Shown: positions 45,472 through 53,852 of the stretch, one piece after another
Position numbering within the stretch: position 1 is the first letter of the stretch
Layout of the letters: each line of letters opens with the position of its first letter
Assembly (NCBI RefSeq): GCF_020164745.1
Contig: NZ_JAIUGV010000010.1
Location: 179,416 to 243,415 of the forward strand
DNA length: 64,000 nt
Source of the DNA: Mesorhizobium sp. ES1-4
Lineage (GTDB): Bacteria; Pseudomonadota; Alphaproteobacteria; Rhizobiales; Rhizobiaceae
Direction of reading: 5' to 3'
The notes under the pieces: model-generated
Seen by the model: the letters and a program-made list of their open reading frames with translations, nothing else
The model's database searches: none
What the model was told of the DNA's origin: nothing
Translations under genes and position numbers: made by a program

Positions 45472-46743
45472 TTAGACCGGTTCCCGCGCCATGACAAGGC
45501 AAGTGTTCTGGCCGCCGAAGCCGAAGGAGTTCGACAGAACGGTGCGAACCTGCGCATCGCGCTTCTTGTTCGGCACGACGTCAAGCATGATTGCCGGGTC
45601 GGGATTGTCATAGTTGATGGTCGGAGGAATGACGCTTTCGCGCATCGTCATCAGCGAAAACGCCGCTTCGACCGCGCCCGCCGCCGACAGCGTGTGGCCG
45701 ATCATCGACTTGTTGGACGAGATCGGCATCGAGCCGATGCGCTCGCCGAACACCGTCGACAGCGACAGGTGCTCCATCTTGTCGTTTTCAGGCGTCGACG
45801 TGCCATGGGCGTTGACATAGTCGATCTCGTCCTCGCCGAGGCCCGCGTCGGCAAGCGCTGCCCGCACGGCGGCAATCGCCGGCGAACCGTCCGGCTTGGA
45901 GCGGGTGCGGTGGAAATCGTCGGCCTTTTCGCCACAGCCGCTGAGGATGCCGAGAACGGCGGCCCCACGGGCAAGCGCCGCCTCCAGCGATTCCAGCACC
46001 AGAGCGCCGGATCCTTCCGCCAACACGAAGCCGTCACGGTCCTTGGAAAACGGCTTGGAAGCCTTTTCCGGATCGTCGTTGTGGGTGGAGAGAGCCGACA
46101 GCAGAGAAAAACGGATCAGCGCCTCGGCGGTCGCCGAGCCATCGGCACCGATCGACAGCGCCCGGTCGCATTCGCCACGGCGGATCGCCTCGACGCCGAG
46201 CTGGATGGCGGTGGCGCCGGAGGCGCAAGCAGTCGAGAGCGTGATCGGCAGGCCGCGCGTGCCGAAGCGGTCGGCGAGCCGGTCGGCGATCGAGCCGAAC
46301 TGGGTGGTTTCGAAGACATCGAGTTCCTTCAGGCCGCGCGCGACGCGCAGCAGCCTTTCGGCGCCGGAATCCTGCTTGTCGGAATTGTAGAGCGCGAAGC
46401 GGTCGTGCCAGTCGAGTTCGACCGGCGGCGAGGCAAGAAAGAGAGGACCGCCGAAATCGCCGGAATTCAGGCCGGCTTCGCCAACAGCTTCCTGCGCCGC
46501 GGTTTCCGCCAGCTCATAGGTGAGGAGGCTTGCTCCCCTGGAGCTCGACGGCAGAAAATCGACCATGCCGGAGATGCGCGTGTTGAGGTGGTCGACCGGG
46601 AAACGGGTGATGGGGTGGATGCCCGACTTGCCCGAAGTCAGCGCCGCCCAATTGTCTGATTTGCCGACGCCGAGCGAGGTCACAACGCCGATGCCGGTGA
46701 CAGCGACGATCGGCCTGCCCATGTGATCTCTGAAATTGGCCAT
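45472..46743 (-). CDS. fabF1XL: Beta-ketoacyl-ACP synthase of VLCFA synthesis (FabF1XL)
   Basis: This 423-residue KAS II-type condensing enzyme has the full active site: Cys173 in STACASG, His313 in NAHGTSTPEND, and His350 in SNKSMIGHTLSAAG. It elongates an acyl chain on AcpXL toward C28. The ATG at 46743 follows aggggctcc. The preceding gene, a related synthase without these residues, stops 45 bases upstream, which suggests the two proteins act as a pair. Confidence 0.93.
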   Translation of the reverse strand: MANFRDHMGRPIVAVTGIGVVTSLGVGKSDNWAALTSGKSGIHPITRFPVDHLNTRISGMVDFLPSSSRGASLLTYELAETAAQEAVGEAGLNSGDFGGPLFLASPPVELDWHDRFALYNSDKQDSGAERLLRVARGLKELDVFETTQFGSIADRLADRFGTRGLPITLSTACASGATAIQLGVEAIRRGECDRALSIGADGSATAEALIRFSLLSALSTHNDDPEKASKPFSKDRDGFVLAEGSGALVLESLEAALARGAAVLGILSGCGEKADDFHRTRSKPDGSPAIAAVRAALADAGLGEDEIDYVNAHGTSTPENDKMEHLSLSTVFGERIGSMPISSNKSMIGHTLSAAGAVEAAFSLMTMRESVIPPTINYDNPDPAIMLDVVPNKKRDAQVRTVLSNSFGFGGQNTCLVMAREPV

Positions 46744-46787
46744 CCGGGAGCCCCTCTTATCTCTGCACACGATCGCGAAACGCGGCC

Positions 46788-47978
46788 TCAAGCGGCGTTG
46801 ACCAGCGCCATGCCTTCGAATTGGTGATACCCGATCGCCGTTGCAAGGACGCTCGCGGGAATGCCTTCAAATGGCTTTTCGGTCGCCGCGTCAAAGACAG
46901 GGTAGGCGGCCTTGCGGTCGACAGCGAGTGCCGCCAGCGCCACGGCGAAAGGAAACTGCGCTTCCTTCATGTGCCCGGTCAGTGTCGCAAAACCGCGCGC
47001 CGATATCGCCGCATTGGCATCGAGCGCCGCCTTTTCGGCTGACGTTGCCGCATGCGCGCCTGATGCGCCCGAGATGGCGAGCAACTTGCCGTCCGGCAGC
47101 GCCGCCTGCCTGAGCAGGAGGGCGATCTCGGCGTCGAGTTCTCCGCGCGCGCGCCTGGCGCGGCCGGAGACGACAGGTCCAAGTTCGGCGTATATCTTGC
47201 GTCCGCGGCTTGCCGCATGTTCGCGCTGTTCAAGCACCAGGAAGGCGCCGCCGGACCCTGAGACCACGCCGCCGCCCTCGGCGCCTTGCCTTTGCCAGAC
47301 GGGCTTCCACGGGCCGCGATGCAGATAACCGGCCAGCTCATAGCCGAGCAGCATGTCGGAATGTTCGGTCTGGAAGGCGCCGCCGACCAGGATATGCGTC
47401 GACTGGCCGGAGCGGATGCGCGCGGCAGCCGTCTCGACGGCGGCGACGCCGGCACCTTCCTCGCCCATGAAGGTCCTGGACGAGCCGGTCACCTTGTGGA
47501 CGATGGAGATGTTGCCGGCGAGCAGATTGGAAAGCTGCGCCAGGAAAAGCGTCGGCCGCAGCTCGGTGGTCAGCTTCTCGTTGAGCAACACGTCGCGGTC
47601 ATTGCGGCCTTCCGACGCGGCGAGAATGTCGGCGTCGACCGCTTCGTCGCGCTCGCCGCCGCCGGCGGCCACCACCATGTCCATGGTGGTGCAGAGCTCG
47701 TCATTGCCCTTGATGCCGGCATCGTCGAGCGCGATGCCCGCGGCATAGGTGCCGAGCCGCTGCCATGTCTCCATCTGCCGCTGGTCGCCGCGCTTGGCGA
47801 TCTGGAGGTTCCAGTCGATCTCCGGCAGCGGATGAACCGTGTAGGGCGCAAAGCGCGAGGCTTCGAGCACCGGCTTCTGGCCGGGTTGCGCCAGCTTCTG
47901 CCAATGGGTGTCAGGGCCTTCCCCCAGCGAGGAAACAAGGCCGATACCTGTGATGACGACGTCGTGGGGGCTGCTCAT
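46788..47978 (-). CDS. fabF2XL: Catalytically degenerate ketosynthase-like protein (FabF2XL)
   Basis: This 396-residue protein has the thiolase fold and family start (VVITGIGLVSSLGEG), but the expected Cys-His-His triad is not present. The active-site Cys stretch is replaced by FMGEEGAGVAAVET, the HGTST region by GASGAHAATSAEKA, and the NKSMIGH region by LTGHMKEAQFPF. It therefore resembles a chain-length-factor partner (KS-beta) for FabF1XL. It lies 55 bases after acpXL, where fabZXL is expected in other rhizobia. The ATG at 47978 has no clear Shine-Dalgarno. Confidence 0.85.
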   Translation of the reverse strand: MSSPHDVVITGIGLVSSLGEGPDTHWQKLAQPGQKPVLEASRFAPYTVHPLPEIDWNLQIAKRGDQRQMETWQRLGTYAAGIALDDAGIKGNDELCTTMDMVVAAGGGERDEAVDADILAASEGRNDRDVLLNEKLTTELRPTLFLAQLSNLLAGNISIVHKVTGSSRTFMGEEGAGVAAVETAAARIRSGQSTHILVGGAFQTEHSDMLLGYELAGYLHRGPWKPVWQRQGAEGGGVVSGSGGAFLVLEQREHAASRGRKIYAELGPVVSGRARRARGELDAEIALLLRQAALPDGKLLAISGASGAHAATSAEKAALDANAAISARGFATLTGHMKEAQFPFAVALAALAVDRKAAYPVFDAATEKPFEGIPASVLATAIGYHQFEGMALVNAA

Positions 47979-48033
47979 GAGCGGCTTTGTGGGTCAGGTG
48001 ACGGAGCGCGTCAAGTCACGCGCCCTGGTGACC

Positions 48034-48327
48034 TCAGGCGGTCTTGGCGGCAACCAGCGCGTCGATCTTGGCGCACAGGTTCTTCATGACGAAGTAATCG
48101 TCGGTCGAAGCCTTGCCGTCATTAACTTCCTGGGTCCACTTTTCCAGCGGCACCTTGATGCCGAATTCCTTGTCGATGGCGAAGACGATGTCGAGGAAGT
48201 CGAGGCTGTCGATACCGAGATCGTCAATCGTGTGGCTCTCGGGCGTGATGGTGTCGATATCGATCTCGCTGGTGTCGGCAATGATCTTGGCGACTTTATC
48301 GAACGTGGTGGAGTTCGTGGTGGACAA
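48034..48327 (-). CDS. acpXL: Acyl carrier protein for very-long-chain fatty acids
   Basis: This 97-residue ACP has the phosphopantetheine serine at residue 41 in DDLGIDSLDFLD. The sequence is close to rhizobial AcpXL (FDKVAKIIADTSEIDIDTITPES, EKWTQEVNDGK). The start is TTG at 48327, after a GAAGGAAA ribosome-binding stretch, because there is no ATG near the ACP N-terminus. It opens the lipid A VLCFA operon. Confidence 0.93.
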   Translation of the reverse strand: MSTTNSTTFDKVAKIIADTSEIDIDTITPESHTIDDLGIDSLDFLDIVFAIDKEFGIKVPLEKWTQEVNDGKASTDDYFVMKNLCAKIDALVAAKTA

Positions 48328-48451
48328 GGGCTTTTCCTTCTTTGCGGGCGGAATCTGTCCGCATCCGTTTGCGCGCTGTCTAATCGGTTTTTCCCGGCAG
48401 GAAAAGGCCTGATAAGCCGGGCGCAGATGGCTAGTATGCCCAAGAAACGCA

Positions 48452-48484
48452 AGAAGGGCCGCCGGGTGGCCCGGCGGCCCTTCT
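48452..48484 (-). terminator. Intrinsic terminator after the slipin gene
   Basis: A perfect 15-bp stem (48452-48466 with 48470-48484) has a 3-base loop. It lies 17 bases past the slipin stop and is followed on the minus strand by a T-containing stretch. It separates slipin from the acpXL operon, whose promoter should lie in 48328-48450. Confidence 0.85.
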
Positions 48485-48501
48485 ATTGTCGTCACGTAAG
48501 C

Positions 48502-49647
48502 TCAGCTGTCGCGGAGCTTGACCAGGTCGTTCAACAGCCCGCCCGTCCCGTTGTGGACGGTCAGCCGCTCGACCTTGCCGGCGATGGCTTCCAGGGCCTC
48601 GAGTTCCTTCAGCCGCAGCATCACCGGGTTCTCCGCCATCACCTTGGCCGTGTTGAGGAGGGAACGCGTGGCGTTCGTCTCCTCGCGGCGGCGGATGACG
48701 TTGGCCTCGGCCTGCTTTTCGGCCGAAACCACCTGGTTGAGGATCTCGCGCATCTCGCCCGGCAGGATGACATCCTTGAGCGCGATATCACTGACTTCGA
48801 CCCCGATCTCGGCCATGTCGGCCCGGACCTTGGCCGCCGCCTGTTCGTCGACCGTCACCTTCTTTTCAAGGATCTGGTCGAGGGTGAGCGCGCCCAGCGT
48901 CTTGCGGAAGGCGTACTGCAGGGCACGGTAGAGGGCTTCGGAGAAGTCCTTTACCGTGCTCACAGCCTTGACCGGATCGACGACCCGGTATTCGGCCGCG
49001 ATGTTGACGCGGATCGTGACGCGGTCCCTGGTCAGCACTTCCTGCCCGGCGACATCGAGCGACTGGCGCTTGCGGTCGACGACCTTGATCTGCACCATGC
49101 GGCCGACGTTCCAGAAGCCGTGCACGCCAGCGGCAAGCGTCCGCACCAGGACGCCGTCGATGAACAGCAGCCCGGCCTGACCGTCCACGACCGGGTGGAC
49201 GGACATCAATTCCGCCTTCCGGGCCTGGCCGAGCCGACGCATGAGGGCCGGATCGATGGCCAGATCGGCCGACGTGTCGACCATCGTCAGCTTCCAAGGT
49301 CCGGCATCGGTCCACAGCACGAGCTTGCGGTCCGGCGCCAGCACCGCATGGAGGTTGCCGTCACGCTCGATGACGGCGACGTCCGTGCGTCCGGTGCGGA
49401 TGACGGTGAAATGACGCGCGGCCACATCCGGGAGCTTGTCGAACAACGCCTTCTCGCACGCCGAAACGAATTCCGGGTTCTTCAGATCGTGCCGGGAGAC
49501 CTCAAGGCTCTGGTTCCGGTTAGCGAGCCAGTGCTCACCCGGCAGCAGGACAGCCTTGATCTCTCCCTTGTAGAGGGTGAGGGCACGTTCGTTTTCCTTT
49601 ACGAGGACGCGCTCGCGTCCAAGAACCTTGTCGAGAATAGTCGTCAT
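48502..49647 (-). CDS. Slipin family (SPFH/Band 7) protein
   Basis: This 381-residue slipin-like protein has an N-terminal beta-rich extension (about residues 1-130). The Band 7 domain (about 135-310) contains FIDGVLVRTLAAGVHGFW, the central VRVNIAAEYRVVDPVKA and ALYRALQYAFRKTLGALTLD. A helical C-terminus (VSAEKQAEANVIRRREETNATRS) is typical of stomatin/slipin oligomerisation. No clear membrane anchor is seen. ATG 49647 has AGGAG 7 bases upstream. On the same strand, about 360 bases upstream, lie two tRNA-like elements. Slipins of this type occur with RtcR-controlled RNA repair genes (recalled), none of which is visible here. Confidence 0.9.
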   Translation of the reverse strand: MTTILDKVLGRERVLVKENERALTLYKGEIKAVLLPGEHWLANRNQSLEVSRHDLKNPEFVSACEKALFDKLPDVAARHFTVIRTGRTDVAVIERDGNLHAVLAPDRKLVLWTDAGPWKLTMVDTSADLAIDPALMRRLGQARKAELMSVHPVVDGQAGLLFIDGVLVRTLAAGVHGFWNVGRMVQIKVVDRKRQSLDVAGQEVLTRDRVTIRVNIAAEYRVVDPVKAVSTVKDFSEALYRALQYAFRKTLGALTLDQILEKKVTVDEQAAAKVRADMAEIGVEVSDIALKDVILPGEMREILNQVVSAEKQAEANVIRRREETNATRSLLNTAKVMAENPVMLRLKELEALEAIAGKVERLTVHNGTGGLLNDLVKLRDS

Positions 49648-49750
49648 TGTCTTACTCCTGTCGGGCATGGCCCCATGCGAGGCGTCACGTCATGCGTCGA
49701 TCTTCCCTTCGTTTCTCGTTTCACGTCGTCTGATGTCCGGACACGAATGA

Positions 49751-49964
49751 TCCGGGGACTGGTGGCATCTATCCGTGGCGGGCCCTCGGGAGCGGATCGC
49801 GCGGCAGCGAAGCGGGCGCCGGAGGCGAGCCTCCCTTGCCGGCATCGATGCGCCTTGATCGTCACCGCAAGCCTGGCCGCGAGGCGATGGCGTCTGACCC
49901 TTCCATACGCTCTTGGCCCGAAGGCTTCGGCCGTCGTCAGGTCTTCAGCATTCCAGTCCCCGGA
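49751..49964. repeat. 12-bp inverted repeats in the slipin upstream region
   Basis: Perfect arms tccggggactgg (49751-49762) and its complement (49953-49964) lie 190 bases apart inside the slipin 5' region. Within the span, 49769-49779 (ctatccgtggc) is a direct copy of 50072-50082, the 5' part of the CAU tRNA-like element. I find no protein gene in 49648-50008. Confidence 0.6.
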
Positions 49965-50008
49965 CCGTCTTCAGATAACACCGTGGCAGTGGTGCTGGCT
50001 TATCAGGC

Positions 50009-50081
50009 CAGTGGAGAAGGATTCGAACCTTCGACAGTCAGATTATGAGTCTGATGCTCTACCAAACTGAGCTATCCGTGG
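50009..50081 (-). tRNA. tRNA-like sequence, anticodon CAU, degenerate acceptor stem
   Basis: Minus-strand cloverleaf: U8-A9, D-arm gctc/gagc with GG in the loop, a perfect 5-bp anticodon stem (tcaga/tctga) around ctcataa (anticodon CAT) and a perfect T-arm (gaagg, ttcgaat, ccttc). The acceptor stem is poor: only C1-G72, G5-C68, G6-C67 and A7-U66 pair; positions 2-4 do not. No CCA follows (it reads CCT after the discriminator). Its first three bases are the CCA of the neighbour. It may be a tRNA mimic, decoy or decayed copy, not a normal elongator tRNA. Confidence 0.6.
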
Positions 50082-50151
50082 CTCAGACAGCAGGACTCGA
50101 ACCTGCGACCTCCGGACCCGATCCGGCGCTCTACCGCTGAGCTATATCCGA
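50079..50151 (-). tRNA. tRNA-like sequence, anticodon CGG (Pro-type), encoded CCA
   Basis: Minus-strand cloverleaf: all seven acceptor pairs form, two as G-U wobbles (tcggata with tgtctga). D-arm gctc/gagc, T-arm gcagg/cctgc around ttcgagt. The anticodon loop atcgggt reads CGG with U33 and G37, but the anticodon stem has only four pairs plus a G-A mismatch, and base 26 is missing. G73 and CCA are encoded at 50079-50082. The total length is 73 with CCA. It overlaps the CAU element by its CCA. Confidence 0.65.
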
Positions 50152-50380
50152 GATCCCAATCCCCAAAGTGGCTCCGTATGCAGGGCGGCAACGTCGCCTG
50201 CACGGGCGGAGACGGAAGCTCCAGCCGTTGTGCTCACTTCGGTTCTCGTGACCGGGAGCGCGGCTATAGAGCCTGCGACGGGTTGTCGCAAGTGGCATTC
50301 TCGTGTCGAATTCGCGGCTTCTTTCGGCGGTGGCATTTTGGCAACACCAGCGGCGTTGTCGGCGATGGGACGCGATGGCG

Positions 50381-50929
50381 TCAGAAGGTGACGCGGCCAA
50401 GCACGCGCAAACCATCGCCCTGCGGTTCGACGATCACTGCCTCGCCCTCGCGCGGCGAGACGCCGGTGAGCGCCACGATATCTTCCAGATGGGTGACCAT
50501 GACCAGATTGTCGGAGCCGGAATAGGCGCGGATTTCCTTCATGACGGCGGCGATCTGCGCCGGCTTTCCAGGATCGTCACCCTTCAAGAGATCGAGGGGC
50601 GCAAAAGGCTCCGGCTCGGTCTCGAAGGCGATGCGCGCCGTGTCGAGGCAGCGGCAATAGCGGCTGGACAGCACGCGCTCGATCGGCGCGGCGCGCGCGG
50701 CGAACAAGGCGCCGATCTTGCTCGCCTGCTGCTTGCCGCGTGCCGAAAGATTAACCTGGGTGGCGCAATTGCCGATGTCGAAATTGGCCGGATCGGCGGT
50801 GCCGGTCACCATGGCGTGGCGCAGCAGCACGACATGGCCGCCGTCGCGCAGCAGCGCCCAGCCGGCATCCGTCGCGTGTGCGGCGGCGGGGACGACAAAC
50901 AGGAACAACGCCAAGGTAAATCTGATCAT
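50381..50929 (-). CDS. Histidine phosphatase superfamily protein, secreted
   Basis: This 182-residue protein has a signal peptide (residues 1-19, MIRFTLALFLFVVPAAAHA). The catalytic RHG-type motif is LLRHAM near residue 36, the second-shell Arg lies in SSRYCRCLDTA and the late catalytic His is in VMVTHLEDI. It probably acts as a periplasmic phosphatase of unknown substrate. The ATG at 50929 follows gaagggtgg. It is on the same strand as the tRNA-like elements and slipin, 230 bases before them. Confidence 0.9.
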   Translation of the reverse strand: MIRFTLALFLFVVPAAAHATDAGWALLRDGGHVVLLRHAMVTGTADPANFDIGNCATQVNLSARGKQQASKIGALFAARAAPIERVLSSRYCRCLDTARIAFETEPEPFAPLDLLKGDDPGKPAQIAAVMKEIRAYSGSDNLVMVTHLEDIVALTGVSPREGEAVIVEPQGDGLRVLGRVTF

Positions 50930-51029
50930 CGCCACCCTTCCAGGAGTCCGCGTCGGGCTCCAACCGTTCGCATATAGGGATTGGAAAGCGGGCACAAAGA
51001 CAAGCCGCGAGTCGGCCGCGTCTCAAGCC

Positions 51030-51164
51030 TCACTTTTTGGCGAGCTGCTGTTTCGCCAGATCGATCTTCTGATCGGTGAGCGGGATCGTGTAGCCGGCTT
51101 CGGTGAAGCTTGCCAGCCGGCGATGATCAAATTCCGGGGCGATTGCGCCGCGACCGTGGCTCGC
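51030..51164 (-). pseudogene. Possible C-terminal gene remnant
   Basis: A 44-codon minus-strand open stretch without a start codon reads HGRGAIAPEFDHRRLASFTE and ends in LAKQQLAKK before TGA. Composition looks like a real protein C-terminus. It is bounded upstream by TAG at 51165-51167. No family is recognised; chance cannot be excluded. Confidence 0.3.
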
Positions 51165-51177
51165 CTATCCCTGAAAA

Positions 51178-52128
51178 ATGTCTCCGCTCACAGAAACCGT
51201 CCTGTTCGTCTTCAGTCTTGTCGGGCTCGGCTATCTCGCCGGGCTCACCGGCTATCTGAAGCCGGCGAGCGGCGAGGGGATATCCAACTTCGCTGTCTCG
51301 GTGGCGATGCCGCTGCTTCTGTTCCAGACCATGGTCAAGGCCGATTTCCATGGCGTTGCGCCATGGCCGCTGTGGAGCGCCTATTTCGCCGCCGTGGCGA
51401 TCACCTGGGCCGCGGGCCACGTCGTCACCACGCGGATCTTCGGGCGAGACGCGCGCGCCGGGGTCGTCGGCGGCGTGTCGTCGGCCTATTCCAACATCGT
51501 ACTGCTCGGCGCTCCCTTCATCCTGGGCGTATTCGGTCCGAGCGGATTCGAGGTGCTGTCGCTGCTGGTCTCGGTGCATCTGCCGATCATGATGATGGCT
51601 TCGATCGTGCTGTTCGAGATGTTCGGCCGGGGCAGCGGCGAACATGTGCATCCGTTGCGGGTCCTGCGCAGCTTCCTGAGACGGCTGTTCATCAACCCGC
51701 TGATCATCGGCATTCTTCTGGGGCTGGCATGGCGGCTCGGCGGCGTGCCGCTGCCCGGCCTCGTCATGCGGCTGGTCGATGCGTTGGCGAATACGGCAGG
51801 GCCGGTGGCGCTGTTTGCCATGGGGCTCAGCCTGCGCCGCTTCGGCATATCGGGCAATGTCCGGCCGGCACTGGCGCTTTCGGTGCTGAAGCTGTTCCTC
51901 ATGCCGGCGCTGGTTCTTGTCTTTGTCTGGCTGCTTGGCCTGCCGCCTTTGACGGCCGAGGTAGCGGTCGTGGTGGCGGCACTGCCCTCCGGCATCAATT
52001 CCTATCTCATCGCCGTCCAGTTCAACACCGGCCAGGCGCTGGCGTCGAACCAGATGACCATCGCGACAGGCTGCGCCGCCATCACCACCGCTTTCTGGCT
52101 GACGGTTGTCCTGCATGTTTTCGGGTAA
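51178..52128 (+). CDS. AEC (auxin efflux carrier) family transporter
   Basis: This 316-residue protein has about ten membrane segments in two five-helix repeats. Features include AVSVAMPLLLFQTMVK in the first repeat and the conserved PSGINSYLIAVQFN late motif with the family's discontinuous helix. AEC proteins of bacteria transport malate, malonate or related organic acids. The gene stands alone; substrate is unknown. Confidence 0.9.
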   Translation: MSPLTETVLFVFSLVGLGYLAGLTGYLKPASGEGISNFAVSVAMPLLLFQTMVKADFHGVAPWPLWSAYFAAVAITWAAGHVVTTRIFGRDARAGVVGGVSSAYSNIVLLGAPFILGVFGPSGFEVLSLLVSVHLPIMMMASIVLFEMFGRGSGEHVHPLRVLRSFLRRLFINPLIIGILLGLAWRLGGVPLPGLVMRLVDALANTAGPVALFAMGLSLRRFGISGNVRPALALSVLKLFLMPALVLVFVWLLGLPPLTAEVAVVVAALPSGINSYLIAVQFNTGQALASNQMTIATGCAAITTAFWLTVVLHVFG

Positions 52129-52310
52129 GGTTGAGGACGGCGTGTGCCAACCCGCTCTCGTCTTGGGCTGGTCCAACCCCTATATGCCATCTTGCGATTG
52201 CTTGCGGGGCTTTCCCTAGGTTAAGAGCAATGGCCAGCGCGCGGCCCCGCCCGCGCCTTTATCGAAGACATCCAGATAGCGGCCCGTGAGCGCCGAACGG
52301 AGGCTAGACC

Positions 52311-53768
52311 ATGCTTCAGAAAACCAGCCATTTCATGCGCCAAGCCAATCTCATCAACGGCGAATGGGTGCAGGCCGACAGCGGCCAGACTGTCGATGTG
52401 AACAATCCGGCCACCGGCCTCAAGATCGGCACCGTGCCGAAGTCGGGCAAGGCCGAAACCCGCCGCGCCATCGAGGCGGCCGACGACGCCTTCAAGTCGT
52501 GGCGCAAGACGACCGCGCTCGAGCGGTCGAAGCTGCTGCGCAAGCTGCACGACGCGATGATGGACAATCAGGATGTGCTGGCCGAACTGCTGACGATCGA
52601 ACAGGGCAAGTCGCTGTTCGAATCCAAGGGCGAGATCGGTTCGGCCGCGGCCTACATCCTCTGGTTCGCCGAAGAAGGCCGTCGCACCTACGGCGACATC
52701 GTGCCGTCGCCCTGGGCGGACCGCCGCATCCTGGTGACCAAGGAACCGGTCGGCGTCATCGCCGCCATCACGCCGTGGAATTTCCCGTCCTCGATGCTGG
52801 CCCGCAAGCTCGGCCCCGCGCTTGCCGCGGGCTGCACCGCCGTCGTCAAGCCGGCCTCGCAGACGCCGTATTCCGGCCTCGCCTGGGGCGCGCTTGCCGA
52901 GGAAGTCGGCTTCCCCAAGGGCGTCGTCAACATCCTGACCGGTGCCGCCGGCGAGATCGGCGACGAGATCTGCGCCAATCCGCTGGTCAAGAAGATCACC
53001 TTCACCGGCTCGACGGAGGTCGGCAAGATCCTGATCCAGAAATCGTCGGTCACCGTCAAGAAGGTGTCGATGGAACTCGGCGGCAACGCGCCGTTCATCG
53101 TCTTCGACGACGCCGACATCGACCGCGCGGTGGCCGGCGCGATCACCGCCAAATACCGCAATTCCGGCCAGACCTGCGTCTGCACCAACCGCTTCCTCGT
53201 CCAGGCCGGCGTTTACGACAGGTTCGTCGAGAAGCTTGCCGCCGCCAGCGACGCGCTGAAGGTCGGCTCCGGCCTCGAGGAAGGCGTCCAGCAGGGACCG
53301 CTGATCGACGATAAGGCGGTCGAGAAGGTCGAGGAACTGATTGCCGATGCCACCGCCAAGGGCGGCAAGGTCGTCGCCGGCGGTCATCGCCATGCGCTGG
53401 GCGGCTCGTTCTTCCAGCCGACGGTCATCGCCAACGCCACGCCGAAGATGCGCTTCATGAAGGAAGAGATCTTTGGCCCGGTGGCGCCCGTGTTCAAGTT
53501 CGAGACCGAGGAAGAGGCCGTCGCGCTCGCCAACGATACCGAGTTCGGCCTTGCCTGCTACTTCTACACGGGCGATCTCGGCCGCGCCTTCCGGGTCATG
53601 GAAGGCCTGAAATATGGCATGGTCGGCGTCAATGAAGGCCTCATCACCACGCCGGAGGCACCGTTCGGCGGCGTCAAGGAATCCGGACTTGGCAAGGAAG
53701 GCGGACATCAGGGTATCGAGGATTACCTCGACACCAAATATGTTTGCATCGGCGGCCTCGGCCTCTGA
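52311..53768 (+). CDS. gabD: Succinate-semialdehyde dehydrogenase (NAD(P)+)
   Basis: This 485-residue aldehyde dehydrogenase of the GabD group has the PWNFPSSMLARK motif near residue 155. The general-base Glu is in MELGGNAP near 255 and the catalytic Cys near 287 in SGQTCVCTN, the pattern of SSADH with its second Cys two residues on. It oxidises succinate semialdehyde to succinate. No gabT is adjacent; the class III aminotransferase at 25868 could be a distant partner. Glutarate semialdehyde is an alternative substrate. Confidence 0.92.
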   Translation: MLQKTSHFMRQANLINGEWVQADSGQTVDVNNPATGLKIGTVPKSGKAETRRAIEAADDAFKSWRKTTALERSKLLRKLHDAMMDNQDVLAELLTIEQGKSLFESKGEIGSAAAYILWFAEEGRRTYGDIVPSPWADRRILVTKEPVGVIAAITPWNFPSSMLARKLGPALAAGCTAVVKPASQTPYSGLAWGALAEEVGFPKGVVNILTGAAGEIGDEICANPLVKKITFTGSTEVGKILIQKSSVTVKKVSMELGGNAPFIVFDDADIDRAVAGAITAKYRNSGQTCVCTNRFLVQAGVYDRFVEKLAAASDALKVGSGLEEGVQQGPLIDDKAVEKVEELIADATAKGGKVVAGGHRHALGGSFFQPTVIANATPKMRFMKEEIFGPVAPVFKFETEEEAVALANDTEFGLACYFYTGDLGRAFRVMEGLKYGMVGVNEGLITTPEAPFGGVKESGLGKEGGHQGIEDYLDTKYVCIGGLGL

Positions 53769-53852
53769 TAGGCTAGTCCTGGGGCAGGCTTGTAAACCTG
53801 CCTCAGGCTGAAGAACCAGCCAAGTCCTTTGGATCCACTGGCATTCGCGGGC

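Noticed and set aside
47908..50070. 720-codon open frame on the plus strand
   Set aside because: It runs antisense to acpXL, the slipin gene, terminators and tRNA-like elements, all better supported.
50009..50151. Two ordinary tRNA genes for Met/Ile and Pro
   Set aside because: The acceptor stem of one and the anticodon stem of the other are faulty, and they overlap through a shared CCA; listed as tRNA-like instead.
50328..50345. Possible sigma54 promoter near tggcattttggca
   Set aside because: The GG and GC elements do not have the required spacing on either strand.
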